In this document: piece by piece, positions 14,087 through 27,699 of the stretch
How the letters are laid out: each line of letters starts with the position of its first letter
Position numbering within the stretch: the first letter of the stretch is position 1
NCBI GenBank assembly: GCA_036365515.1
Contig: CM070874.1
Span: 22,580,709 to 22,644,708, forward strand
DNA length: 64,000 bases
Reading direction: 5' to 3'
DNA from: Torymus aiolomorphi
Lineage: Eukaryota; Arthropoda; Insecta; Hymenoptera; Torymidae
Position numbers and translations under genes: made by a program
Notes under the pieces: model-generated
The model's input: the letters and a program-made list of their open reading frames with translations, nothing else
The model's database searches: none
What the model was told of the DNA's origin: nothing

Positions 14087-16603
14087 TTGTGAAATCAATT
14101 ATCGATAGTCAAGTAATGTAAACCACTCTCGGAAACTACTGTATGACTGTTCTCAGAAATGTATTCAAATTTGTTAATCTTTCTGTACAAATTAAACACA
14201 AGAAAGTACTGAAATCAATTTATTGTAGTCAAGTACCCATAAGTTAACTTGACTGACATAATACAACTTTTCGTACCTACTCATCAAACATATTCAGCCA
14301 GCGAGCATAAATTACTACTTAACGCCCAAGGGGCGTAATAGCTCATATATACAGCTCTTACAAAACTTTATAGAACCTACGCACTTTACGTCCATGTGGG
14401 AAAAATTATTTGAATTGTATAATATTATATATAAGTACATTCAAATTATTCATTGTAAATCAAACAAACGAAAGTTGTGAAATCAATTACCGATAGTCAA
14501 GTAATGCAAACAACTCTGCGAAACAATTGTATAACTGTTCTCAGAAATGTATTCAAATTTGTTCATTCTTCTATACAAATTAAACACAAGGAAGTTCTGG
14601 AATCAGTTTATTGTAGTCAAGTACCCATAGGTTAACTTGACTGACATAATACAACTTTTAGTACCTACTCATCAAACATATTCAGCCAGCGAGGATAAAG
14701 TACTACTTAACGCTTAACAGGCGCAATAGCTCACATACTCCTACAAAACTTTATAGAACCTACGCACTTTACGCCCATATGGGCGAAAATTATTTTAATC
14801 ATATAACTACTATGCCTTCTTTTTATTTCTAAAATTCATAAGAATTCAGATATTTACGAAAAGTCAAAGCCTATATAAAAAAATTACATAGTTACCACCA
14901 TATCACCATTTTTCATTATTCTTTCTCAATTTTGAAATTTCTATAATATTACGCATCTTGGGAGGGCAATAGAAGTCTATAGAGCTGCTCTAGCAGGGTG
15001 GTCTTCACTCTGCCATACATACTAGGCGGGCGCGACGGTTTGCAGTTTACCGGTGGGCTTTGTAAATGTAGAATACTATATTATTGCATAAATTCATTAA
15101 CAATGTTTATACTTATAAGTCCACTATAAATAATTACATTGGCTCTAATTTTGAATTGATACCGTTTAAATATAATATCCCTACATGTGCAAAATCTCAT
15201 GATGTACTTCCATTACCCAAAATATTTTTCCTTGTGTCCGTTTTTTTAAGCGGGAATCTGATATAAAAAATACATCAAATTTATAGTCTACTCAAAAGTG
15301 CTTTAGATTTTACTAACCATTGTATAAGCCACTAATTTTTTATCCTTTTCCAACGTGTAAATATCATGTGAGATTTTATATGAGTATTTCAGACATCAGA
15401 TCTCATATGAGGTATGATATATGTGATGTCATCTGCAATTTTACATATTATGGGATCTCATGAGATCTTATATGAGATCTCATATGATATTTTCATGCGG
15501 GTTTGCACTTTCTATTTAAAAACAGAGTAATACATTCAATACGTATTAGTATTTAATATGTAGAAGCAACCTATTTATTCATTTTATCTGATCTGTAAAC
15601 ATATGAATATTTATATGAAAATGATCATGTCTACACCTTAAACTGCAAACCGTCGGGCCCGCCAAGTATGTATGGGAGATTGGAAGACCACCCCTGCTAG
15701 AGCAGCTCTATAGACTTCTATTGCCCTCCCAAGATGCGTAATATTATAGAAATTTCAAAATTGAGAAAGAATAATGAAAAATGGTGATATGGTGGTAACT
15801 ATGTAATTTTTTTATATAGGCTTTGACTTTTCGTAAATATCTGAATTCTTATGAATTTTAGAAATAAAAAGAAGGCATAGTAGTTATATGATTAAAATAA
15901 TTTTCGCCCATATGGGCGTAAAGTGCGTAGGTTCTATAAAGTTTTGTAGGAGTATGTGAGCTATTGCGCCTGTTAAGCGTTAAGTAGTACTTTATCCTCG
16001 CTGGCTGAATATGTTTGATGAGTAGGTACTAAAAGTTGTATTATGTCAGTCAAGTTAACCTATGGGTACTTGACTACAATAAACTGATTCCAGAACTTCC
16101 TTGTGTTTAATTTGTATAGAAGAATGAACAAATTTGAATACATTTCTGAGAACAGTTATACAATTGTTTCGCAGAGTTGTTTGCATTACTTGACTATCGG
16201 TAATTGATTTCACAACTTTCGTTTGTTTGATTTACAATGAATAATTTGAATGTACTTATATATAATATTATACAATTCAAATAATTTTTCTCACATGGAC
16301 GTAAAGTGCGTAGGTTCTATAAAGTTTTGTAAGAGCTGTATATATGAGCTATTACGCCCCTTGGGCGTTAAGTAGTAATTTATGCTCGCTGGCTGAATAT
16401 GTTTGATGAGTAGGTACGAAAAGTTGTATTATGTCAGTCAAGTTAACTTATGGGTACTTGACTACAATAAATTGATTTCAGTACTTTCTTGTGTTTAATT
16501 TGTACAGAAAGATTAACAAATTTGAATACATTTCTGAGAACAGTCATACAGTAGTTTCCGAGAGTGGTTTGCATTACTTGACTATCGATAATTGATTTCA
16601 CAA
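14087..16603. repeat. 2.5-kb near-perfect palindrome
   Basis: The left arm 14087-15049 is the reverse complement of the right arm 15639-16603, about 963 bp each, with only a few mismatches concentrated at the inner tips. The spacer is 15050-15638. Each arm itself holds two tandem copies of a unit about 380 bp long (for example 14100-14340 and 14480-14720). The units carry short palindromes built on CGCCC and GGGCG, such as CGCCCATATGGGCG. No ORF is convincing. It could be a foldback transposon, a recent inverted duplication, or arms held alike by gene conversion. Confidence 0.85.
15360..15500. repeat. GAGATCTCATATGA palindromic repeats in palindrome spacer
   Basis: Several overlapping short palindromes (GAGATCTCATATGAGATCTC and variants) lie in the unique spacer. 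They recall, but do not equal, the TCTCAGGTGAGA repeats of the 2403-6554 foldback element. Confidence 0.55.
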
Positions 16604-16837
16604 CTTTCATTTGTCTGATTTGCAGTGAACAATTTGAATGTACTTACTTACATATAATTTGTTCATTATACAATGACTCAAAGAAGTAAAAGACTTTTTC
16701 ACTGGTATTTTTTTGATTTCTTTTACAAAATCATAAATATTATTATTTAATAGATATTATACAGAAAAAACGTCTATACTTGCCTTATTTTATACTTTCG
16801 TAGAAAGTTTTATATTAACAATATTATTATTTGTACA

Positions 16838-17039
16838 GTCATGAAAAAAATTATTATCATTTGCAGAGAGTGCTTATTGAATAGATGAGATTGGAAGAAA
16901 TAAAAAGACTAGACAAAAATTGTGTTGTTAAAACGTACTTAAAAAAGAATTTTTTTTAAACGTGTTAATTGTATTAAAAAAATATTTAAGCTCTCATTAA
17001 AGTTTTTGATACAGAGTTTGACGGATATTGAGAGAGAGG

Positions 17040-17078
<39 letters not shown>

Positions 17079-19200
17079 GGGGGGTAGAGGGCGAGAGAGG
17101 GCGGGCGAAGAGTGGGAGGGAGAGTAGATTATAAAGGAAAAATGTTTATACTTGCCTTATTTTATACTTTCGTAGAAAGTTTTATACTAACAAAAATTAT
17201 TATTTGTAGTCATGAAAAAAATTATTATCATTTGTATAGAGAGCTTATTGAATAGATTAGACTAGAAGAATTAAAAGGACTAGAAAAATTGTATTGTTAA
17301 AACGTACTTAAGAAATTAGATTTTAAAAAACGTGTTGATTGTTTTAAAAAAATATTTAAGCTCTCATTAAAGTTATTTCTACTTTAATTTAAAGAAATTT
17401 ATAAATTAAATACTTTCGAGGAAAAATATTAATGCTTTCTTTTTAAAGAAAACATTTTTCGAAGATTCCGTAGATATTTCAAAATAAAGTTTGTTATTGT
17501 ATTATTCTTGTACAGAATGTCTTGACGGCTGTTTTAAAAAAATATTCAACATTTTTCATGGAGTTATTATACATAGTTGTTAAGTAAAAATAGACGAGAG
17601 AGATAGGGGGTGGGGATTTTTTTTACAAAGCAACTTAACAGTGGTTTAGAGAAATAGTAAAAATAATTTAGTTTTGTTAGCATATAAGTTTTGCATGAAC
17701 TTTTCATTTTTCTTCTTGTTCTTTTTGTAATTAATTTTTTCGAAAAGAAAGTTTTCAGTTATTAAGATTATTTGTACAGTCATGAAAAAATTATTACCAT
17801 TTGTAGAGAGTGCTTATTGAATAGATGAGACTAGAAGAATTAAAAGGACTAGACAAATTGTTATTAAAACGTACTTAAAAAAATAGCTTTTAAAAAACGT
17901 GTTCATTGTTTTAACAAAATATTTAAGCTCTCATTAAAGTTTTTGTTACTCAGTTTGACAGATGTTATGGGCACGAGGGAGAGAGAGGGAAGGGAAAGAG
18001 AGAGAGGTCGAGAGAGACAGGGGAGAAAGAGAGGGAGGGAGAGAGAAAAGGAGGGAGAGAGGGGGAGGGAGAGAGAGACTAATACTTGCCTTAGTTTAAA
18101 CTTTTGTAAAAAGCTTTCCCGGTCAAAAATATCCAGTTGGGAAATCCAACTGGATTTTCCAAGAGGGAAATCCAGCTGGGGAAGAGTGGATTCCAGCTGG
18201 ATTTTGGTGGATTTCCAGTCGGATTCCCAGTTGATGATATCAAATATTCCCACCCATTTTTAACTGGATTAAATGGAAATCCACTTATAATAAATGGGAA
18301 TTCCTGGGCGAAGGCGGAAATCCATGTAAAAATCCAGTTAAATGTTGGTGGGAATCCACCTAACTTTCGCATTTCTATTAAATGGGAATCCACTCAAAAT
18401 TCTACTTAATAATAAATGGGAATCCCAGCGTGACGGCGGAAATCCATGTAAAAATCCAGTTTAATATAGATGGGAATCCATCTAACTTTCGCTTTTCTAT
18501 TCAATGGAAATCCAGTTAATAATGCATAGAAATCCTGTTATATCTAGGTGGGAATCCACTTAAATATCCAGTTAAAAATGGGTGGGAATATTTGGTATCA
18601 TCAACTGGGAATCCGACGGGAAATCCACCAAAATCCAGCTGGAATCCACTCTTCCCCAGCTGGATTTCCCTCTTGGAAAATCCAGTTGGATTTCCCAACT
18701 GGATATTTTTGACCGGGTTTTTAGATAGATTTCACAATTTTTGAAGAGAAAATAATAATTACATAGTGTAATAACGTTACGAGAGTTTATTATAGTATAT
18801 TTTTAATATCATTATTTTAAATGGTATTATTTATTTGTACAGTCATGAAAAAAATTATGACCATTTGTACAGAGTGCTTATTGAATAGATGAGACTAGAA
18901 GAATTAGAAGGACTAGACAAATTGTTGTTAGAACGTACTTAAAAAGTTAGCTTTTAAAAAACGTGTTGATTGTTTTAAAAAAATATTTAAGCTCTCATTA
19001 AAGTTTTTGGTACTTAGTTTAACAGATGTTGAGAGAGGGAGAGGGAGAGAGAGGTGAGGGAGAGAGAGACTAATACTTGCCTTAGTTTAAAATTTTGTAA
19101 AAAGTTCTTTTAGATAGATTTCACAACTTTTGGAGAGAAAATAATAATTACATAGTGTGATAACGTTACGAGAGTTTATTATAGGATATTTTTAATATCA
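16838..19200. repeat. Tandem array with GA-rich linkers
   Basis: A unit beginning ACAGTCATGAAAAAAATTAT and continuing through GAGTGCTTATTGAATAGATG, AAACGTACTTAA, TATTTAAGCTCTCATTAAAG, a GA-rich tract and AATACTTGCCTTA recurs at 16838, 17207, 17777 and 18839. Spacing is unequal (369, 570 and about 1060 bp) because of different GA tract lengths, internal deletions and a 600-bp insertion in the third unit. GA tracts lie at about 17028-17110, 17977-18079 and 19032-19070. Confidence 0.7.
18118..18717. mobile_element. 600-bp TGGATT-rich foldback element
   Basis: Ends CCCGGTCAAAAATATCCAG at 18118 and the inverse at 18717 lead into inverted arms of about 140 bp. The interior is saturated with TGGAATCCA/TGGATTTCC words. 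The surrounding array unit continues uninterrupted in its paralogue at 19101-19115, so this is an insertion into the array. Open frames inside (for example a WESTQN-like reading) arise from the repeats and I do not call them genes. Confidence 0.75.
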
Positions 19201-21690
19201 TTATTAAATGGTAGTATTGTTATTCACAAAAGTTTTAAATTTGAATGTTTCTTCAAGGAGCTCGATAAAGTGATTACATTGTAAAATTTTTTGAAATAAT
19301 ATAATCAAACGTGTATTTTCTTAGGTATGATGATTAATTAACAATACTATTAATTGTAAAGTTATATGATTAATAAATTAAAGAATTTGCAATAAATGAT
19401 AATGTACACTTGCCTATAAGTTATGAATTTCGTAGTTAATTATAATTATATTTAATAAAACTTTCTAATGTAGCATACTTGTTCGATTTAATTTTGACAA
19501 ATTCATGAAAATAACCCATAAACATAAAAATATCAATAAAAATGTTGTTCGGAATATGTATTTTAAAAAATATTTAAACTTCTATTTCACTTTGATGAGC
19601 AATCTTATTGTATTTATCTTTATTATTTTCAATCATCTGTTTCAAATCTTTTAAAAAATTATCATGATAAAATAAAATATATGGCAGTCTTATTTCATAT
19701 TTGAGATTATTTTCAACTGATCAGACTGATTTCAAACTTTTAACACATTTTTAAATCATTATTCTTCTCATGTTTTATTCAAATATTATAATAATGGCAT
19801 ATATCATATATTCTAATTCTATTTAATATTATGTTCCTCTGATCAGCCGTTCCAAATACACTACGTGCACTGGTGACATAAAGTTAATATAAAATATCTA
19901 GACTTCTATTCGACTTTGACAACTGTATTAGAAATGAATTTCATACGCCATAATTCATCTTTAGCATTGTACAATTCACTTTTTTTTTCCATAACCAGTA
20001 CTTCTGTTCTTCAATAACAATATCTTGCTCATATATTCACAGAACAGATGGCTCCACTGAAACATTTGGCGCCCCTCACCATAAGCCAATCATTAGTTAT
20101 AAAATAATAATTTTCAAAACTTGGATTCGTTGAAGTTTTCAATATAAACCACTTGAATTAAGAACCGATCAGACACATCTTACAAAATTAAAAACAAAAG
20201 TTTATGAACTAAGAATCATTGAGCCAAAAAAGGTTTCTCGACATTCTTTTATAGTAGAAAATGTAAAACATCTTAATATAATTATTCATTGAATTATCCA
20301 TGATTGCCACACATCTTGTAAAATTAAAAACAATCAGTTTATGAACTAAGAATTGCTGAGAACTTCTCTGTAACATTTTGACGTCTCCCATCGTGAGAAA
20401 ATTATAACATTAGATTAACTGAGCATTTTTATTTGTTGAAATTTTCACAACAATAACCTATTATTTTTTCTTTTTTTTGTATTTTAATGTTCATTTGGCA
20501 TAATCTTTTAATTGGTGTTTAAGTAAATATTTACAACAGAACAGCACTAATATCGACTAAGTTTCTTGAAGTATAGACAAAAATCCTGTTTTTTAACCAA
20601 GGCTTTGACCAATATTTTAAATTCTGATTTTAAGTAGAGGTTCTAAATTACACACTTCATTTAACACATCATACCGCTACTATATTTTAACATAATCTTG
20701 TAAAATTAAAAACAAACACAACCAGTTGATGAATTAAGCATTATTATTATCTGAATCTTGTATAGAAAAAATAAATATATACTAAAACGTCTCTGAAACA
20801 TTTTGACATCTCCTACCGTGAGAAAATCATAAAACAGATTAACTGAGCACTTTCATTCCTTGAAATTTTCACAATAACACATCATTTTTACCCTTTTTCG
20901 TATTTCCATGTTCATTAGACATAATTTTTTCATTGGCACTTGAATAAATATGCACAACACTGATATCGGCTAAGTTTTTTAAAGATGACACGATGCTTTC
21001 TAAACCAACGCTCAGACCAATATTTCAAATCGGCATCATAAATTATATTGTAGTATATAATTTCAAATCGGCATCATAAATTATATTGTAGTATATATAA
21101 AAAATATATATCTACTATACTTCTACTCCATTGAAAACTGTATTTTTTATATATTTCATTTAGAAATTTCGTACGCCATAATTCATCTTTCGCATTTACT
21201 ATTCTTTTTCTATAACCAGTACTTCTGTTCTTCAATAACTCTTGCTCTTTGTATTTCAATAAAATCACTGTTTCTGTAATTGGTATAGTAATATTAATGG
21301 CACAGTCCTATTCTATTTCACTTAGATTTATATAAATAACACAACCTAACCTAGAATAAAAAAAATAAAATTAACTTTATAATTTTAATTAAACAAAAAA
21401 ATTGTTGACATAATGCTGTTTTACCTTACCTTATAAGATTAAATTTTTCTCCTCATAGTTTGATACATCAGCTGCTCATCAAATTTTAATGACTCCGAAA
21501 AAATTTTCTTGACTACTTATCTGTAAATAAAAATTTTCACAAAGTATCAATTCTTTAAAAAAATTACTATTTAACATTTAGTCATTTTAATACTTATCTA
21601 AAAAATGTTGTTGCCTCATTGATGCTCGTAAATAAATCTTTTATTCTTTTCGTCAGTCGACTTCCTCAGATCTTTGATGATTATTGAAAC
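19201..21690. other. AT-rich region with duplicated segments, no gene
   Basis: A stretch near 19970-20420 is partly repeated at 20660-20850 and 21170-21240 (shared words ACCAGTACTTCTGTTCTTCA and ACATTTTGACGTCTCC). A perfect 38-bp direct duplication lies at 21023-21098. Nothing looks coding. Confidence 0.55.
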
Positions 21691-22042
<352 letters not shown>

Positions 22043-22044
<2 letters not shown>

Positions 22045-22790
22045 GTCACGTGACAGGAAGTCGCAACACCGGATGAGAGTCTGAAACTATGGAGAAAATT
22101 TAGAATCGGAAAGTGGACATAAAAAAATTCAGCTCTCTATATCTTTTAAACGAGATAAACTTTTTAAATAAAATCTTTTGATTTGTGTAGAGTAATGAAA
22201 TGGCTTTCGATTAAGAGGGATATGTTATATAGTTGAAACTAACGCAATAGGTATATAAGTGCATTGATTTTCTCGTACATCCATTTCAATGTATATCATC
22301 GCGCGGTCACTCCTAAGGCTCTTCTATACTTGCCTTCGGAGCGCTCCCGCGCTCCTTGATGTATGTTGCAGAAAATGATCCAGAAAGACTTTTGAACCCT
22401 TACGGATCCAAGATTTAATTGATGATGAAGCTGAAGAAGTATAGAATAGATTTGAAAATAAAAAAAATTTATTAAATAATTTTATTTATATTGTTATAAG
22501 TGAGCTCTCGACAGCTTGACTTAATCTATAAGATTGTATTTTATATAATAATTCTAGATTTAATGTTTTATAGAATGATAATTGAGAAGAAATAAATAGT
22601 TTTTCTTTAATAATGTATTTTTTTATCATCAATTTTTCTTCATCATTAACTACTAATAAAAATCATAGGCGCTTGGCAACATACTGAGAAAAATACGTGA
22701 AACTAAGAAATACTTTCAAAGGTAAGAAATACTTTACCTAGAACACAAGAAATAAATATATTAATTTTTTACTTTTTAACATGGGTTCTT
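22043..22790. other. Non-coding stretch
   Basis: I see no supported gene or repeat. A short GC-rich patch near 22315-22360 has no coding frame I can defend. Confidence 0.45.
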
Positions 22791-24930
22791 TTTTAAGAAA
22801 TGTTTCTTACAAACATTTCAGAAATATTTCTGGAAATATTTCATAAAAAATATCGAAGATATTTTGGAGACATTAACATTTTTGAAAACATGACATCTAA
22901 CGGACTTTCAGAACGTTTTTTAAATATTGTAGAAACTTTCTTAAAATCATTTCTAAAAAATCATTGTGGAATCTTTGTTAAAACTTTTTGCAATGTTTCT
23001 ATCGCTGATATGAATTGTTTCTAAAATATTTTCCAAATTTTTCAGAAATATTTGTAAAAATATTTCAAGAAAATTTTGAAGGTATTATTGAAACGTTTCG
23101 ACTATTAATTTAAGCGACTTTAAAAAAGTCAAAAATATTACAGAAATATTTCTTGAAATATTTTGCGAATATCAATAATCTTTAAGAAACTTTGCTGAAA
23201 ATTTTTTGAAGGCACCTATAACCGACACAAATTATTTCTAAAATCATTTTTAGGAATATTTTAGAAAAATTTATAGAAATATTTCAAGAAATGTTTTTGA
23301 AATATTTCAGAAACATTTTGAGTGATAGTTCTAAGCACTTGAGAAAACTTTTAGAAATATTTCAGAAAAATTTCTTGAATTCATTTCCAAAAAATCTTCC
23401 AGAAACATTTCTTGAAAACTTTTTGTAGGCGCCTATAACAGACACGAATTATTTCTAAAATCATTTTTAGGAATATTTCAGAAATATTTATAGAAATATT
23501 TCAAGAAATGTTTTTGAAATATTTCAGAAACATTTTGAGTGATAGTTCTAAGCACTTGAGAAAACTTTTAGAAATATTTCAGAAAAATTTCTTGAAATCA
23601 TTTCCAAAAAATCTTCCAGAAACCTTTCTTGAAAACTTTTTTTATGCGCCTATAACAGACACGAATTATTTCTAAAATCATTCTTAGGAATATTTCAGAA
23701 ATATTTATAGAAATATTTCAAGAAATGTTTTTGAAATATTTCAGAAACATTTTGAGTTATAGTTCTCAGAACTTGAGAAATCTTTTAGAAATATTTCAGA
23801 AAAATTTCTTGAAATCATTTCCAAAAAATCTTCCAGAAACCTTTCTTGAAAACTTTTTTTATGCGCCTATAACAGACACGAATTATTTCTAAAATTATTC
23901 TTAGGAATATTTCAGAAATATTTATAGAAATATTTCAAGAAATGTTTTTGAAATATTTCAGAAACATTTTTGAAATATTTCAGAAACATTTTGAGTTATA
24001 GTTCTCAGAACTTGAGAAATCTTTTAGAAATATTTCAGAAAAATTTCTTGAAATCATTTCCAAAAAATCTTCCAGAAACCTTTCTTGAAAACTTTTTTTA
24101 TGCGCCTATAACAGACACGAATTATTTCTAAAATTATTCTTAGGAATATTTCAGAAATATTTATAGAAATATTTCAAGAAATGTTTTTGAAATATTTCAG
24201 AAACATTTTGAGTTATAGTTCTCAGAACTTGAGAAATCTTTTAGAAATATTTCAGCAAAATTTCTTAAAATCATTTCTATAAAATCTTCCAAAAACCTTT
24301 CTGGAATACTTTTTGTAGGCATCTGTAACGGACACGAATCATTTCTAAAATCATTCTCAGAAATATTTCAGAAATATTTATAGAAATATTTCAAGAAATG
24401 TTTTGGAAATATTTCAGAAACATTTTCAGTTATATTTCGAATAACCTTCGAAAAGTTTTAGAAATATTTTAGAAACATTTCATGAAATCATTTTAAACAA
24501 ACTTTCAGGAACCTTTCTGGCAAAGTTTTAGATGGTTTTATGCGCGGACATAATTTATTTCTAAAACCTTTCTTAGGAATATTTCAGAAATATTTGTAGA
24601 AATATTTCAAGAAATGTTTTTGAAATATTTCAGAAACATTTTTAGTCATAGTTCGAAGGACCTTAGAAAAGTTTTAGAAATATTTTAGAAACATTTCATG
24701 AAATTATTTTAAAAAAACTTTCAGGAACCTTTCTTAAAACCTTTCGGTAGGTTTTATTCGCGGACATAATTTATTTCTAAAACCTTTCTTAGGAATATTT
24801 CAGAAATATTTGTAGTAATATTTCAAGAAATGTTTTTGAAATATTTCAGAAACATTTTTAGTTATAGTTCGAAGGACCTTAGAAAAGTTTTAGAAATATT
24901 TTAGAAACATTTCATGAAATTATTTTTTGA
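22791..24930. repeat. Satellite-like tandem array, ~217-bp unit
   Basis: The marker CCTATAACAGACACGAATTA recurs at 23432, 23649, 23866 and 24105, with diverged copies near 23215, 24322, 24537 and 24760. The period is 217 bp, once 239 bp through a 22-bp internal duplication. Units consist of overlapping near-palindromes AAATATTTC, GAAATATTTC and GAAACATTT. Central copies are most alike and edge copies most diverged, as expected of a tandem array growing by unequal exchange. Confidence 0.85.
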
Positions 24931-24969
24931 TATCATAACTAATCCATCATTTTTTGAAATAGAAGATAG

Positions 24970-25296
24970 GATTAAGGAGTTATAAGCTTTTTTGAAAAAA
25001 ACACGTTTTTGTTTTTGTTCATAACAAAAGAACTGTGATAGCTAGACATAAAAATTTTTTTTCCAAATATAGATATTTTAATTCTCTTTCGAATGCTACC
25101 CATCAGATTTATATATCTCGATTCTATCATTGAAAAAAAGCCAAAAACAATTTTGAGAAAATCGAAAATTCGAAATAAAACAAAAACGAATCGGCCCAAT
25201 CAAAAAACGGATTTTTGACCCGCCATCACACAAAAAAAAACGAAAAGAATGAGACCTGTCCGGTTAAAATCGATTGAGTAGAAGCTGAGATCCAGG

Positions 25297-25369
<73 letters not shown>

Positions 25370-25486
25370 ACATTTTTCAAAAATCATGTATTTTGGTTCC
25401 TAACACCTCGAATATCAATTATAACATGTTTTTACAACAACTCAAAAAATTATTATCACAAAGCTTCCTCTAGGAGGAAGCAGATT
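24970..25486 (+). mobile_element. Hairpin/CA repeat family, copy 2 (5' truncated)
   Basis: It begins near GGAGTTATAAGCTTTTTTG, runs through GAAGCTGAGATCCAGGCGTA and a CA tract (25301-25366), and ends at 25486 with GCTTCCTCTAGGAGGAAGC. It abuts the end of the 217-bp satellite. Confidence 0.75.
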
Positions 25487-25742
25487 CCAAATTTTATTTT
25501 CTGTATTATGTATTAAATATTCATAAAGTTATTGTGACTGTTCGGAACCAATTCATCAGCTTGTTGACTGTCTTAAGGGGTTCATGTTAATGATTCTTCA
25601 GCTCCACCAGGGGGCTTAATTTTTTTATACTTTCGTAAACCGGGTACCTAAAAGTCTAAAGTATTTGATTAATGAATGAAAACCGAGAATTGGTTGAATG
25701 AGCTGTTTATTTGCTCCTAGACAAGGTATGTTGGACTGTTCG
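25487..25742. other. Unassigned sequence
   Basis: No gene recognised. It separates the hairpin-family copy from a dispersed repeat. Confidence 0.4.
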
Positions 25743-26172
25743 GTTTGACGAGTGTGGCCATGTGTGCTTCGGCTCGAGCCAGAGCGTGCTATCAACCCGC
25801 GTAAAACAAACAAGGGAGTGCTGACTGAGCCGTCTGTCGAAAATACACCAGAGAGGTTATGTTCACAATAAAGGGTTTTGACATGTATTTAAAGAACTAA
25901 ATTAAATAAACTCAGCGTAGAAGCAGTTCCCTAGTTCTTGGCCTTTGATGAGTACCTCCAAGAAAGTTATAAAGTACTATGGACACTCAAACTTAATTCC
26001 ATAAAAACATTTATTTATTCGAATAACAGAACCCTAATCTTTTTTACTTATATAAATCTTTTCATATAAATACATTATAACTTACTGTATATCAATAAAT
26101 AAGGGTACTGTAATAATCATTTTTAAACAGACAAAAATTTATTTACTGTAGAATAATACAAATGTTACTGTA
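25743..26172 (-). repeat. Dispersed ~430-bp repeat, left copy
   Basis: The inverted counterpart of 56535-56948, roughly 85-90% alike by eye. Shared landmarks include GACACTCAAACTT, CTTTGATGAGTACCTCCAAG and TTCGAATAACAGAACCCTAA. It may be a solo LTR or other repeat; class unknown. Confidence 0.6.
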
Positions 26173-26289
26173 ACGAACTTAAGGATGTTCAATGGTTACA
26201 GCAAAGTTAACAGAAGTCTTTGAAATTTTAATATATCATTACTTAGATAAAATAAAAGAAGCTTGAATTTTTTCAATATTTTATACTGA

Positions 26290-27547
26290 CAAGGAAAGTA
26301 CCCGAACTGTCAAATTAAAAAAAATTCCAAACCCATATTAAAAAGTAGACCTACATGTGAGATTCACGAAACCATTTTTTTTATCGGCTGAGAAGCGCTT
26401 TATAAGGGTTAAAATCACCCCTAAAATTTACCCCCAAGAAACGTTTTTTTGATATATCTCGGCTTCTACTTAACTTTTTTTAACGAAACAAAATGGAAAG
26501 AGTTTCTTATTAGAAAGCCAAGAAATCCGTGGTAGTATGAACATTAAGGGTTGCATCCCTTATTTTTTAGAGGGTGAAATTGTGTTTTTTTAAGAATAGT
26601 TTTTGTTGTGAGAATTCATAAAATAATTAAAAATAGGTCAAAACATTATTTTTACCAACTACAATAAATAACAGTTGGTGTTTTTGGGCATTCTTCGCGA
26701 AACAACCCCTTAAGAGGTGGTAAACCACCCCTAACACAAATGAATTAGGTATATATTTTTGGCAATTATTTTTTTCCTTAAAATGGGTTCTTGAAGTTGT
26801 TAATCGGAATCCACAGTTAGATCCACAATAAAAATTTGAAAATAGTGAATTCAATATGGCGAAAAATTTTTTAGAAATATTTTAAATTCCACGAAAAATA
26901 GTATGTAGACCCCCTAGCAGAAATTATATTATGTAAATAAGTGTATAATAATGTAACAATGTTTTGTTATGTTATTCTATTATTTATTATTTTTTTATCA
27001 TACACTTGTTTATCGTACGATAAATAAGTGTATGATAATGTAGTTGTTTGTAAAAAAGTGTAAGAAAACATAACAAATTGTACTTTTCTACTGGATTTCG
27101 GACGCTTTTACATTTTATCACAGTTTATACCATTTTTTAATAATTTCTTACTTTTCCTTACATTTGTCTACGTTTTATTACTTTTTAATTTGTACTCTTA
27201 ATTCAAATTTTATAGGCATTCTTACACTTTCGTACATCTTTTTACATTTTATTATATATTTGTACTTTTAATTACATCTTTTTACGTTTATATACAAATT
27301 TTTATACACATTTTACATGGTATCACATATTTGTACACTTTTTTCAAATAGTTCATAATTATACTTTTATAATAATTTATAATTGTACTTTTATTTAAAT
27401 AAAGCTATAAATAAAATATTTTCAAAGATGTAAAGAAAAAATACTAAAACGTAATAAAATGTAAATTATTATGTATTAGAAATATAATTAATATATGTTA
27501 CAAAATGTAAGTTACTGTAAAAAAGTTTAAATTTTTACAAATTCTTA
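26290..27547 (+). repeat. Left long terminal inverted repeat
   Basis: Matches 44973-47523 (mariner removed) in inverse. It includes the internal palindrome around CATACACTTGTTTATCG (near 27000) and many TGTAC/TTTTAC words. A 75-codon frame (26627-26854, minus) is mirrored in the right repeat only because the DNA is, so I do not call it a gene. Confidence 0.8.
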
Positions 27548-27660
27548 CAGATTTTTACAATGTATTATCTTTTAATACAAATTCTTATACAATTCTACCA
27601 ATTTCTAAGCAACACAACGACCAATTTTAAATCCTACGGGTCAGCCAACAGCAGACGGCA
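27548..27660. other. Internal flank of long-TIR element
   Basis: A short unique stretch between the left long repeat and the inner element. Together with 42019-44972 it forms the body of the second-level element. Confidence 0.5.
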
Positions 27661-27699
27661 AGCTACCCAAGCGGAAATCATTTTAGCATATAACTAATA

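Noticed and set aside
18091..18409. Frames of 90-106 codons around 18.1-18.4 kb
   Set aside because: They arise from GA tracts and TGGATT repeats of the foldback element.
26627..26854. 75-codon frame mirrored at 46959-47186
   Set aside because: It lies in the long TIRs, so its conservation reflects the DNA repeat; no domain or start context supports a gene.
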